Assembly (NCBI RefSeq): GCF_010093595.1
Contig: NW_022985447.1
Span: 721,218-785,217 of the forward strand
Direction of reading: 5' to 3'
Source: Mytilinidion resinicola
Taxonomy: Eukaryota; Ascomycota; Dothideomycetes; Mytilinidiales; Mytilinidiaceae
DNA: 64,000 bases
This document shows positions 23,362-34,406 of this stretch, in pieces. Under the pieces are notes generated by a model. It was not told the origin of the DNA. It made no database searches and saw nothing but the letters and a program-made list of their open reading frames with translations. A program made the translations under genes and the position numbers. Position 1 is the first letter of the stretch. Each line of letters opens with the position of its first letter.

Positions 23362-26135
23362 ATGCAGAATCCACCTACATCAGCCAGCACCCACGACAGA
23401 ATCCCGGCGGATAGAAAGCGGAAGCATCCACGCCAGTCCTCCACCTCTGCCGCCGCTGCCGACAGCACCACCAACGCCCACAAGCAGCAGACCATATCTG
23501 AACTCTTCTCAAACTCGCAGCAGAAGTCGCTAGACACGCGTCTCCTATCTCCCACGAGCAAGCGCCTAAAACTCGATTCGCCTGCGCCCATCGTCCCCCC
23601 ACCTTCTATACCAGCCTCCGCCCCGCTTCCACCGGACAAAATGTATTCCTTTCCGACGAACAACACTGTGGACTTGACCAAGTCGCCGGGCAACAGTCCG
23701 CGGAAGAGTGCGGTGCGGACCAACAAGCAAAACTTCAATCCACATCTAGGAGCGAGGAAGCTGGTAGTCAAGAACTTTCGGCCACAGGCGAAGACAGACC
23801 CGACGATATATCTCAATCAGGTATGGGAGAAGCTGGACAAGGCATTGGCGGTTGTGTTCAAGAGCGGGAAGCTGGACTTCTCGCTGGAGGAGCTATACCG
23901 GGGTGTAGAGAATCTTTGCAGGCAGGGACATGCACAGGAGGTCTGCAACAGGCTGGAGAAGATAAGCGAGAAGTACGTGGCAGAGGGGCTGCGAGGACCG
24001 CTGCTAGAGAAGCTGGGAAATAAGAGCGTGGATCTGCTCAGGGCAACTTTGGCAGCTTGGACAACATGGAATGAGCAACTGGTATGTAGTGGGCAGGGAA
24101 GCTGTGGATGAGTGCTGACTATAGGACAGAAATATGTCTACTGGATCTTCTGCTACATGGACCGCTCGTATCTACTTCAACAGTCCAAATCACTTCAGGA
24201 GATGGCCATATCGATGTTCCGAAACATAGTCTTCCAAGACCCGCAGCTGAATCCAAGGATAGTGGATGGAGCCTGTGATTTAATCTCAGCCGACCGAGTA
24301 GGAGAGAATCTAGATCGGCAGCTTTTTTCAGAGACTATCAAGATGTTCCACGAGATGCAAGTGTATACAACATCTTTCGAGCCACGAATGCTAGAGCTCT
24401 CGCAGTCGTTTGTTGCGGAATGGGCAGTCAGGGAAAGCGCAGACCAATCTCTTCCTGAGTATGTTGAAAGCTCGGTGAGATTGATCAGGAGCGAGATGGA
24501 GCGTGTGGAAATATTCAGCTTGGATTCTACCACGAGAAGAGACCTCCTCACACTTCTCGAAGAACATCTGATTGAGAAGCGGAAAGACCGGCTCGTCAAT
24601 CAGGACGACGTCGCGGACCTATTGGATGAGAACAGAGTTCAGTCACTAGAACAGCTATACACCCTCCTAGAACGACGACGCCTAGGGTCGAGCCTTCGCC
24701 CTTCGTTCGAAAAGTGGATCGATGATACCGGGACTGGTATCGTGTTCGACGACAAAGAGCAGGACGATATGGTTGTGAAACTCTTATGCTTGAAGAGGCA
24801 GCTCGATACTATCTGGAAGGTGTCTTTCCACCGGGACGAGCAGCTAGGTCATGCCCTTCGGGAATGTTTCGAGGCTTTCATGAACAAAACCAAGAAAACT
24901 AGTGCGACTTGGAACACGGACAATTCAAAGCCTGGAGAAATGATCGCAAAGTATGTGGATATGCTTCTAAGAGGCGGAGCGAAGGCCATCCCAGCACAAC
25001 TATCGTCAATCGCATCTAAGGCTGTGACTGTTGCCGAAGATGACAACGAGGACATCATCTTTGACGAAGATACTGAGATCAACAACCAACTTGACCAGGT
25101 CCTCGATCTCTTTCGGTTTGTCCATGGCAAGGCAGTATTCGAGGCTTTCTACAAGAAAGATCTCGCTAGGCGGCTACTCATGGGTCGAAGTGCAAGTGCC
25201 GATGCTGAGAGAAGTATGCTAGCCAAGCTGAAAACAGAGTGCGGATCCTCCTTTACAGCCAACCTAGAGCAAATGTTCAAGGACGTCGAGCTGGCGCGAG
25301 AAGAGATGGCTTCGTACAAATCCAGGATGGCCGAACGATCAGAAAAACAGTCTGTGGATTTATCCGTCAATATTCTGTCCGCAGCTGCGTGGCCTACCTT
25401 CCCAGATATCAAAGTCATCATTCCAATCGACATCAAGAATGCGATTGATAAATTCGAGGTTCATTACGAGAGCAAGCACAAGGGGCGAAAATTGGATTGG
25501 AAGCACGCTCTGGCGCACTGTCAGATCAAGGCTAAATTTCCCAAAGGGAATAAGGAGTTAGTCGTCAGCTCGTTCCAGGCTATCGTATTGCTGCTCTTCA
25601 ACGACTTGGGTGTCGACGAGAAGCTGAGCTACCAGCATCTCAAGGAGGCCACTGGGCTACGTAGGTCTCCCCCATTACCACAATCTCCCGTCACTTCACT
25701 AACCTTTTATCAGCACCGGCCGAGCTTGCTCGCACGCTACAATCTCTCGCCTGTGCTAAACTCCGCCCCATCACCAAACACCCCAGAGGCCGTGACATCA
25801 ACCCCACAGACCAATTCTCTCTCAATGCAAACTTCAACGACGCGAAATACCGCATCAAGATCAACACGGTGCAGCTCAAAGAGACCAAGGAGGAGAACAA
25901 GGCGACGCACGAGCGCGTTGCCGAAGATCGCAACTTTGAGACTCAGGCAGCTATCGTGCGCATCATGAAGAGCCGAAAAACCATCACGCACGCAGAGCTC
26001 GTGGCGGAGACCATCAAAGTCACGAAGAATCGGGGCACGTTGGATATGGCTGGGATCAAGCGGAATATTGACCGCTTGATTGAGAAGGACTATATGGAGA
26101 GGGGGAATAGTGGGGCATATAATTATGTTGCGTGA
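23362..26135 (+). CDS. CUL4: Cullin-4 scaffold of CRL4 ubiquitin ligase
   Basis: Cullin scaffold that in the Cul4 branch binds DDB1 at its N-terminus and the RING protein Rbx1 at its C-terminus to ubiquitinate chromatin and replication factors. Proposed exons are 23362-24081, 24130-25660 and 25714-26135, giving 890 aa. A disordered Ser/Pro-rich N-tail of about 150 aa (with KRKHPR and SKRLKLD, possible nuclear signals) precedes the cullin repeats (KLVVKNFR onward). The cullin homology domain includes GKAVFEAFYKKDLARRLLMG, and the winged-helix end has IVRIMKSRK, where Lys 836 is the expected neddylation site. The protein ends YNYVA, typical of cullins. The Cul4 call rests on the N-tail and the KNFR segment. 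Confidence 0.9.
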
Positions 26136-26583
26136 GTGCGGTGGGCATGCGGGAAGTGGTGGAGCAGAGCGGAAGGCTCAACGCATAGTTTCAGAATATG
26201 ACTATTCAAGGACTCCGTGATCTGATAGTTTCATAAGTGAGGTTATGGTCCAGGAGAAGTGTGGGGGAGATGCGTGAGTTGATAAGTTGTGGGAAGCTGT
26301 CCCGGGGGCAATGCAAACGATGGTGTACCAGAACTTTCGCCCCTATGGTGTATCTATCAGCAGCTCAAGCAGACAGTAAGTCCCAGTCTTATGTCTGAGC
26401 CGATGAGTCTACTTCCTGTCTGAGTTGTTGGTCCCACGGATCGCTTTTCCACATGGGAATCATGGTACCCTGGTACTGCTATAAAAGACCGCACTCTCGT
26501 CTAGGAACTCCACGAAATTTTGTACCAACTCACTCCTAGCAAGCATCAAACCGCCTACCTATCTCCTCGGACGCAACTCCTCA
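26136..26583. other. Intergenic, no gene seen
   Basis: 3' flank of cullin-4 and 5' flank of the 2EXR-like relic. A TATAAAA at 26480 lies about 100 bp before the relic's ATG. Confidence 0.45.
26480..26486 (+). promoter_or_regulatory. TATA-like element
   Basis: TATAAAA about 100 bp upstream of the ATG of the 2EXR/F-box-like relic; the position suits a core promoter left over from the once active gene. Confidence 0.35.
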
Positions 26584-27636
26584 ATGGATCCTATCAGTAT
26601 CGACCGCTTCCGACTGCTCGACCTTCCTCGCGAACTCCGTGATCTTTGCCCTTGTTAGGGAACGATTCGAAATCCGTCATGTCTATGTTCCCATGAAGGT
26701 GTGGCAGCGCACCACCTGGCGCGATAGGAGTTACGGCCTTCATCAGCCGGACGATCCACCAATTGGTCCGCACATGAATCTTCTATTGGCCAATCGCGAG
26801 ACGTATTCCGAGGCCTCGGAGGTATTCTACTCCCAGAACGTATTCAGCTTCAATTTTGATTGTGAAATCAACGGTCACGAGGACTTCGCTCGGCCTCTCA
26901 ATGCTTTCCTTGTAGATCGTCCGTCTCGTGCTCTAGAACAGATAAGATCAATGGAGCTCGTTCGAGTTGGTGACGAGTCCTGGCCAATATTTAGTTGCTG
27001 GGGCGAAGAAACTAAGCCCTGGGGCCTATGGAAATCCACTTTCAAACTTCTAGGGACGCTGAAGCTCCAATACCTTGGGCTTGAGTTTATGGGCTACCCT
27101 CCATCAAAGAAATGGGAATGGGACGTTCCAGTGAACCCAAGATTTCGAAACGACCCTGAGCTGGAAGAGTCGGCTGGCCCGCCGGCTTGCGGTCCGGCCG
27201 TCCGACTTTGGACTCAATGTCTCATTGCCGCTATCAAGGAACAAAATCTGAAAGAAGGGAGCTTGGAGAATCTTCATCGAAACTCCGGAATTTGTCCCAG
27301 CAGCCGTCAACACGATCGCACCAGACCTCGTCATGAGGAATAATCAGCGGATGATAGTCTTCCTTCAATACCTGTACTCCAATTTGACTGAGCGTCGCGA
27401 TTTGTTGGAACCGAAATCATTCATGGTAACCAAGCGGGGGGGGTTTGCATGGCACATCGACGTCATTTGATGAAATAATGGAGTTGATGGTGGGCTGCGA
27501 TTTCAATATCAGAAACACGTCTGAGCTGACTGCCGCGGATATGGTTTTGGGGAAGAAAGATCGACCGGATCGCAGACATCTTGCATGGCGCCTGGATGAT
27601 GTCCTGCGTATCACAGGCTCGAACATTAATGAGTAG
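26584..27636 (+). pseudogene. 2EXR/F-box-like protein pseudogene
   Basis: The start MDPISIDRFRLLDLPRELRD is the F-box-like/2EXR opening that is abundant in filamentous fungi. It breaks at about 26640: the continuation IFALVRERFEIRHVYVPMKV sits in another frame, with no intron signals. LLLANRETYSEASEVFYSQNVFSF then matches the family's 'vNRqiy.Eas.vlY..n.F.f' block. A further frame change near 27270 leads to AWRIFIETPEFVPAAVNTI. The run of eight G at 27436-27443 shifts the frame again before DEIMELMVGCDFNIRNTS and the stop at 27634-27636. Three frame changes indicate a decayed gene, unless the G run is a sequencing error. The family's function is largely unknown. Confidence 0.7.
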
Positions 27637-30218
27637 CCGAACGATGGGTTCGCAGAGTCATGTGCTCAAATGTTATACTAGCTGAGAATCGGTCGACGCT
27701 CGACAGACTCACACGAGCTGTTATGGCAAGACCAATCCAGAGGTTAAATATACAGTCCAGTTTTCTATTTTGCTAATTTGGGCTCGAGTTGATTGAAGAA
27801 CTAGAGATTGGAGAAGACATTAGGTTGTGAGATGAGAGGATGAGGTCCAAGCTTTGGGTCCTCTTTTCTCCCGACGTCGGGTCCCACGTCACACGTCACA
27901 CTTCAGGATCTCCGTTCTTCCATCGACTCTTGAGGCACAACGCTTGTATTAATCTCTTTGTGCTGCATGGTGGGAATAGGTAGATCGTATGTATCAGTGC
28001 GAGAATGTTATGCAATAAGTAGATGCCCAACGATCAAAATTCCAGGCCCCTCACTATTCACCCGAAGATTGAACTAGTACTGCGCGGCATTTTTTATCTC
28101 AGCACAATGTAAAGCCTGCCTTCAATTCATGATTCCTCTTATCTCGTCTTTGCCGTCTATGGTATATTTCACATGTTGTCCGCACTTATACTCCCCTTAG
28201 CCCATTTCCATAGTCTAGGTGTCTAGTTCTATCTCTAAAATTCTTCTTAGAGAAGGACGCATCTGCGCTACGGACTATACAGGTTCGTATGTCCCTCACA
28301 TATGCCGCTCGCGCTGACGAGAAAGATTTCACTAGATCGGAGAGAGCCCAGACACCGCACCGTACGAAACAGTGACGACACATGACCTTGACGCACCTAC
28401 ACTAAATACCATTGACGTCCCTGGGCCTCATATTCATCACCTCTGATGCGGGCGCTAATGAGGAAGATTTCACTATTTCGTTACTGAGCTAGACAAGTGA
28501 GCCGCTTGAGGTGGTAGAGCACGTGACCATATCCAGAACGCGATCCTCAGTGATCTTTGGTGGATCAGAAATAACCTGGCACTGCAGTAGAGTTACAAGC
28601 TGTGAGAGCCCGCGAGCAAGAGTCCGCGAGCTCTCGCACCCCTCTGTTTCCCCAGCTGATTTCGCTCGACGTACTGTAATTTACTTTTTGACCTAGTCTA
28701 CATATTTCGTTTTATTTCTTGGCACCTCATCATCTTCTGCGAGGTGGTGGCCTAGTTAGTTTGGCTCCTCACACATTACTCCGTTTGGCGCTGGAGGCTT
28801 GGTGGCTTTCTCGCTCCACTCGAGCTCAGTCGGCAGGCCTGGTGACTAGAGTTAGCTTCGGCGAGCTCAGTCGGCGCAGGTCCTGGTGGCTAGAGTTAGA
28901 AGAGGTGAGCAGTCGGCTCAGGTACGTGGGGGTGAATACGCTCAGAAGGTGACCATTTTTTGTCCCTGGCCGGGACCCGGTTCGAATCCTGGTGGACGAA
29001 CTGTAATTCATTTTCACTCGTCACATTTATTTTATTCATCGCCATGTGATTTAGACATCTGACTCCGGGAGTATCGGAGCAGAGATTTAGCTTGAGTCGG
29101 AAATAGACCGCAGCACTCACTTCACTCATTCTTAAGCCGTTGTAAGTCGATACGTGGTGGCCACACTAGGCTTTCGCAGAGGCACATAGCTCCGGTATAT
29201 TACCTACTCTAGGCCAATTACCCCTCCGACCTCTATGTCTGAGTCGTCTCTGAAGATTAAAGGATAACCAGACAAGCCTCTACTCAAGTAGCCAGTGTTA
29301 CAACAGCTCACTCAATACTAGCTACTGCTACATCCAGTCCGTCGCAACCTGCAGAATAGTCGTTCCCCTTTCGCAAACACCGCATTCACGAAGCATCTCT
29401 TCCATGATGAGCAACATTTGCTCGTCCCACCGCCTTTGCAGTCCCGTTGACCACTTCTCTCCTCAAATTGTCCGCTCTCTCATATATAGTGCTCTTCGCA
29501 CCACCCTCGCATCCGCGCCCAAGTCCATACGCAGCACGGCGCATGCATACCGACGCGCAATATCAAAAACACCTTCGACGTGCTTGTCAGCGCGATGATA
29601 ACCGCATACATTATCTGCCTAATAAAGTTCGCAATCCAATCCAGCTTGTAACTAGCTGCGGTCAACGCGTAAGCTGCGTGGCTGACCAACCCTGCGGGGT
29701 TCCATGTGTTGTAACGGCATCCTGGCCCTGAATCCCACGTCCTGTTATACTGGTGCTGGAGGAGGAATAGATCAAGTGGTGTAAGCGCAGGAGGAGGGTG
29801 GCAAGCCGCGCTTCGCAAGGTGTCTAGAGAACGAATTGGCAGGAGAGAATTTACCGAATTTCACGTAGATGACATAGCATAGGAGAACGTGAAGAGAGAT
29901 TAACGAATGGGGAAGTTGCGGCGGCGGAGAGGACGGCGGTGGATGGGTAGTTGAGGGGGTTAAAGGCGATGAGGATCAGAGGACACTTTCAGAGGTGAAG
30001 AAACTAAAAGCAGTGAAGCAACCATGTGGAGGCGGAGACGAAGCGAGACTCACTTATGACGTGGTTGCTCGCACTCTCTCTCTCTCACAATGCTGCCTGC
30101 AGTGCTTCAACATGCCTTTGAAATTCGAATTAGGTGGAAGATTATCACTCCGAAAGGCAATAGACTCCCTCAGGTACCTAAGACCAAGGCGTCATTATTA
30201 TTAGGTTCGGCTAGGATA
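27637..30218. other. Gene-poor stretch
   Basis: 2.6 kb without a convincing gene. It contains the tRNA-like repeats near 28.8-29.0 kb (listed separately). Minus-strand frames near 29480-30000 contain hydrophobic stretches (such as YVIYVKF, and ANFIRQIMYAVIIALT) that could be remnants of a membrane-protein gene, but no consistent exon chain could be built. Confidence 0.45.
28821..28989 (+). repeat. tRNA-like repeat cluster (possible SINE relic)
   Basis: Two imperfect direct repeats (28821-28855 and 28862-28899) each start CGAGCTCAGTCGGC, which resembles a tRNA D-arm/A-box, and end CTAGAGTTAG. A third partial copy (GAGCAGTCGGCTCAGG) lies near 28905. Downstream, GGTTCGAATCC at 28979-28989 fits the Pol III B-box exactly. 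The T-stem has one mismatch, no matching 5' acceptor strand is found, and a T6 run at 28955 would end Pol III transcription. Best read as a tRNA-derived repeat or degenerate tRNA, not a working tRNA gene. Confidence 0.4.
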
Positions 30219-31595
30219 TCATTCATCCTCATCCGATTCGCCATCAAGCTCTTCCTCGTCATCCTCGAGATCCAGCGCCTCCTGCGAGCTATCTCCATCG
30301 CTTGAAACAGTCTCGCTATGCTCACTGGGATGGCCACCCTCCCTATCAGCTAACTGCTTTTTCATCCCATCCAAAACTCCCTCCAGCGTTGCCCTCAGCT
30401 GCGGAACCTTGACCCGCTCAATGCGATCCTCCATCTCCTTGATCTTGATCCTCAACTCCTCCCGATCCTCTTCTTCATCAACTTCATCTTCCCTGTCAAC
30501 CTGATCCAATTTCTTCTTAACCCTAGGCACCTCCTCATCCTCGACGTCCACCCCCTTCCCAAACCACACCGCAAACTCTCCGGCCATCTTCCTGTCCAGA
30601 ATCCCAAACACGACCTCCTCGACCGGTTCCCAGCTCTCTCCCTCTCCTAGCAGTACCTCCCTCCACGCCCTCGCAACTTCCATAACCGGATTCCCATAGG
30701 CTCCACAACCCCACGCACCCAACACCACCTTCTTTCGTCCAGTCATCACACACATCCGCATCACTGCCCTAATCATCTTCTTCGCTGTCTCCCTATCTTT
30801 CGTGCTTAGATACTGCTTCACCATCTCTCCATCTACCTCTTCCTCGGCCACGTCCGGAAACCGCAACATCCCCGCGCTCACGACATCAACCCACCACCGC
30901 TCCTTCACCGGCAGCTCAGGCGTGTCCAGAGCCCCTGCCCCGCGGAAGACCAGTACGTCACGTGAAAGGATACCCCCGATGGTGGGGAGACGATAGAAGC
31001 GCTCGTGCAGAGAGGGGAGGAGAGTTGTGCGCGCACAGAGAAATTCCTCCTGTGAAGTTGCACCTGTCAGGATGCCCCCGCCTGGTCGGAGGGGCGAAGC
31101 CATGTTGAGAATTGTGACATTCGAGTGCGGGAAATGATCTTTAGGTTTCGTCGGGGCGGAGATATGAAGAGCAGCAGTCAGGGTATCAGTAGGTAGTATA
31201 CGGATTCTGATCTTTCCTCTCGGCTGAGGCTCAATCTTGTCCTTCGAGCTTTTCACTACTTTAGGTATCTCGTGATCTTGCACCTTTTCCTCGAAATCCA
31301 CCTCATTGCCCTTTCTCTTGCTCTTACTTTTAGCCTTGATCTTACTCTTTCCTTTTCCTTTCAAGTCTTCAAAGTCACCAGCACGTGTGTCTTTCGTCCT
31401 TCCCGATCCATCTCTTTGCCCCGCAGCTGGCGGATCTATGACCAACGTCGACTCGTTTACCCCTTTCGCCGCTCTTGCATTTTTACTTGTAATCGCTGGA
31501 ATGGTTTTGTTGATAATGGCCTTTGCTAGCTTGGCTCGCACGTTTTTCCTGTGAGCTTGTGGGGCGATGCCGGCGGATGGCTCGGCGCGGCCCAT
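30219..31595 (-). CDS. PARG-like macrodomain protein (microbial-type poly(ADP-ribose) glycohydrolase)
   Basis: Intronless, 458 aa. The core (about 128-345) carries NMASPLRPGGG-ILTGATS-QEE: the GGG-x7-QEE signature at residues 172-184 is the catalytic loop of poly(ADP-ribose) glycohydrolases, whose tandem Glu residues cleave ribose-ribose bonds. VVLGAWGCGAYGNP is the second macrodomain block. This layout is that of the microbial-type PARG family (TIGR02452). The N-terminal ~125 residues are Lys/Ser-rich with a KGKSKIKAKSKSKRKG tract, possibly nuclear or nucleic-acid binding. The C-terminal ~110 residues are highly acidic with a coiled-coil-like EELRIKIKEMEDRIERVKV. Predicted role: removal of ADP-ribose chains. 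The substrate in this organism is not known. Confidence 0.85.
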   Translation of the reverse strand: MGRAEPSAGIAPQAHRKNVRAKLAKAIINKTIPAITSKNARAAKGVNESTLVIDPPAAGQRDGSGRTKDTRAGDFEDLKGKGKSKIKAKSKSKRKGNEVDFEEKVQDHEIPKVVKSSKDKIEPQPRGKIRIRILPTDTLTAALHISAPTKPKDHFPHSNVTILNMASPLRPGGGILTGATSQEEFLCARTTLLPSLHERFYRLPTIGGILSRDVLVFRGAGALDTPELPVKERWWVDVVSAGMLRFPDVAEEEVDGEMVKQYLSTKDRETAKKMIRAVMRMCVMTGRKKVVLGAWGCGAYGNPVMEVARAWREVLLGEGESWEPVEEVVFGILDRKMAGEFAVWFGKGVDVEDEEVPRVKKKLDQVDREDEVDEEEDREELRIKIKEMEDRIERVKVPQLRATLEGVLDGMKKQLADREGGHPSEHSETVSSDGDSSQEALDLEDDEEELDGESDEDE

Positions 31596-31962
31596 GGCGC
31601 CAGAAGAGTTTACGATAGAGTAATCAAGTGGACTAGGAATACGAGAACTTAGAAGTTGTATTTACAGAATAGTTTTGGAGGACTTAATGGGGATGGGGAA
31701 ATAACGTGCACCTCGATGGAGAGGCGAGGTTGGCTGGGATGGGAGCTAGTAGGATTAGTTGGGCTTGATTGGCTCATTATCAAATGCGCAGCAACGCCGT
31801 GTTCATGGAGCGATATAATGGTTGGAGGACTTCAAATGGTGACACTCTTAGGGTAGACAGAATTGGACATCAGACTGTGTCTATGGTATTCAATCAAGCC
31901 CAATCCAACCCCTTGATGTATCTTCGAACCAAACGTTTAAAACCCCACGCGGCCCAGAAAAC
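31596..31962. other. Intergenic, no gene seen
   Basis: 5' flank of the PARG-like gene and 3' flank of the NAD kinase gene, both on the minus strand. Nothing else recognised. Confidence 0.5.
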
Positions 31963-33757
31963 TCAACTCCACTCCTTGTAGCTCTTCTGCCGCTGTCTCG
32001 AATTCCAATTCAGGGTTCTCGAAATGCTATCCATCCAATCCTTGTTCCGCCGCTCTATAGGAAGCACGCTAGGGAATGGGAAGCGGGACGCTGATATCGT
32101 CACATAGTCACCAGGTCGGAGTTCAACACTGGTGAGGTCAGCATTGTGTTACTTTCAAGGCTGGGGCACGTCTTACCGCTCTCTCCCATCAAAGCTAGCC
32201 CACGAGCTCGTCCGAGCGTCGTACGGCACGCCCGTTCGCAGTACTATGGTGTCCGGGAGAATGATGGGTCGGAATGAGAGGGTATGGGCACATATCGCTG
32301 TGACTAGGATGACGGGATTGTCGGGATGGCATAGCGACCCACCAGCCGCGAGGTTGTACGCTGTGGAGCCTGTTGGAGTAGATATGCACATACCATCCGC
32401 TTGCACACTGGTGTAGTGTTCGTCGTCGCCGAAAAGCTCAATAGTAGACATCGCTACAGACTAATATTAGCACGGTCATACTTCGTGGGTGGGGTTGCAT
32501 ACTTGGATTTGGTCCTCGATCTACCACAACCTCATTAAGGATGTTATGAGTGCCGTCAGGCTTGTGGGTGTGGTTGTCTTCGCTTTCTTCTCCAATGAGC
32601 TCCTCGACTAAGTCTCGTTCGGCATTGCCATTTTGCCCCCTTTGTGATCGCATTACTGTAGCTTCAAACCTTAGTCGGAGGCTGACAGTGATGCCGTCCA
32701 TGAAAGACTTGGTGAGCGTTTGGGGATACCCTTCATAGTCGAACTTGGTCAGAAACCCCAAAGAACCGAGGGAGAAGGCAAGTACGGGTGGTACGACTCG
32801 TTGGAATAACCAGCTGGCGTATAGAACGGTGCCGTCTCCTCCAAGCTAGACACTGTCAATATCTGTACTAACTAAGGCAACGTGAAGCTTACAGCGAGGA
32901 CTATGTCGAAGGTCTGAGGCTTTTCGGCGCACAACTTGTTCGTCCAGAACTTTAGCCGACCTTTAAAGGCAGGGTGTGAACCAAGCAGCCCTTCTGCATC
33001 GAATATAGTGTTGTGTTCTAGGGTTTTTTCGACATATCTGGTCCGTGTGATGAGCGACGCCTCTACGTATGACCCAACGCCTTAATACATACACCTTGTA
33101 GCTACCATCTTTCGTCAGCAACCATTCTGCCACCTCCCGCGTATTATGTATCAGCGTCTCGTCATGCGCTTTGGCCAAAATGAAGACATTCTGCACATTC
33201 ATCTTCAACTGTATATGCGAAAGCTTCTTCGCCAGTTCCCTTATCCCAAACGCCATGTCGGATATCTGCTTCTTTGTGAGAAGCCGGGAGTCGTGTCGGC
33301 CCTCATGCCACGGAGTTGGGTCTTTGTCCATCTTCATTTCCTGCGCGAGCCCGACATAGCTGCCATTGGGGCTGCCGACATGCAGACCCTCTTGGTTCTT
33401 TAATAACTGATGTACGAAGCATTGCGTACGCCGTCGTAGGTTTGCAGGTCGTTGCGCCTCTGTGGGCACAAGGGAGGACTTTCGGCGATGCGCGTCGGAG
33501 GCTTGAAATACTACCTACACAAGCTCGTTAGCACTGTGAAAAGATATGGACAGAGTTTACAGACCTCAAGCGCTTTTTGGACCTCCGAGTCACTCGCGGA
33601 CAGCTCTTGGGTGAGCTCTTCGAGGTCTGCATACTCGCTCAGGTTGCCGCCCTCATGATGGATGTTAGTCTTGTGGATACGGTGCTTGGCTCTATATGAC
33701 TACCTGGTCCGCGCCCACAATCTCGGGGGTTTCGGGCTCAGTATTATGGTCTGTCAT
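31963..33757 (-). CDS. NAD(H) kinase (Utr1/Pos5 family)
   Basis: Phosphorylates NAD(H) to NADP(H). Seven exons can be joined: 33757-33704, 33651-33565, 33514-33093, 33037-32893, 32845-32503, 32453-32177 and 32128-31963, giving 497 aa, all with GT-AG borders and several CTAAC branch sites. Family motifs are present: [14 protein letters not shown] (GGDGT near residue 238), [31 protein letters not shown], and [20 protein letters not shown]. The N-terminal ~90 residues are polar and lack a clear mitochondrial presequence, so a cytosolic Utr1-like role is more likely than a mitochondrial Pos5-like one. The C-terminus is basic. Confidence 0.93.
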
Positions 33758-34406
33758 GTTAAGAATAAGGGTAGAGAAAGAACGTGGATTCAATTGAGGG
33801 TTGAAGTTGTTCAAAGGGCGATGACGAAGGGTGACAGTCGCTGAGTGATCAAAGCGCGATGGCGGGGCACTTTATTAGAACCTCATCCTTTCTTCTCCTC
33901 TCTCATTCAGTCAATACAACTACTCAAGTCTTTGCCTGCCTCTCTCTGCCAGGTGTGGTGTCAAGCTACGTAGTTGTTGACTCATGAATGCGTTTCAGGA
34001 CACTTCTCAATGGAGCTATCAAGTGTCAAGTATCAAATTCAACATCTTGCTAATCTTTTCTTTAAATCACTGCATAATGCACCTCTCAGCCTTCTATCCA
34101 TTTGCGAAAACTCAGCATTGCTGCCGGTCCATGAGGATATCCAAATGTTTGCGTCCAATCATGAACTACCTAGAAATCAATGAAATTCAGCTCTTCGACT
34201 GTTCGGGATTTCAACTACTTTCATTATTAAATCTACTACCGCGAATTTAACCTAGGTGCCTACGATGTAGTCTAACACTCAAAATTCCTTTTTCGAGAAC
34301 CCTGCAAGGTTGCCTGTTCTGGCCCACATGGTAGCGATGCGCAATAATCCCTTGGCAAGACCCTCGTCTAGAGAGTGCACTGGGTACTGTTTGCCGAGCC
34401 AACACC
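33758..34406. other. Intergenic, no gene seen
   Basis: 5' flank of NAD kinase and upstream region of the exchanger relic. No recognisable frame. Confidence 0.45.

Noticed and set aside
28895..28995. Functional tRNA gene
   Set aside because: A B-box and D-arm-like sequence are present, but no 5' strand pairs with the 3' acceptor, the T-stem has a mismatch, and an internal T6 run would stop Pol III.
29480..30000. Multi-exon membrane protein on the minus strand
   Set aside because: Hydrophobic segments exist in three frames, but no chain of GT-AG borders joins them without stops, so no gene was called.
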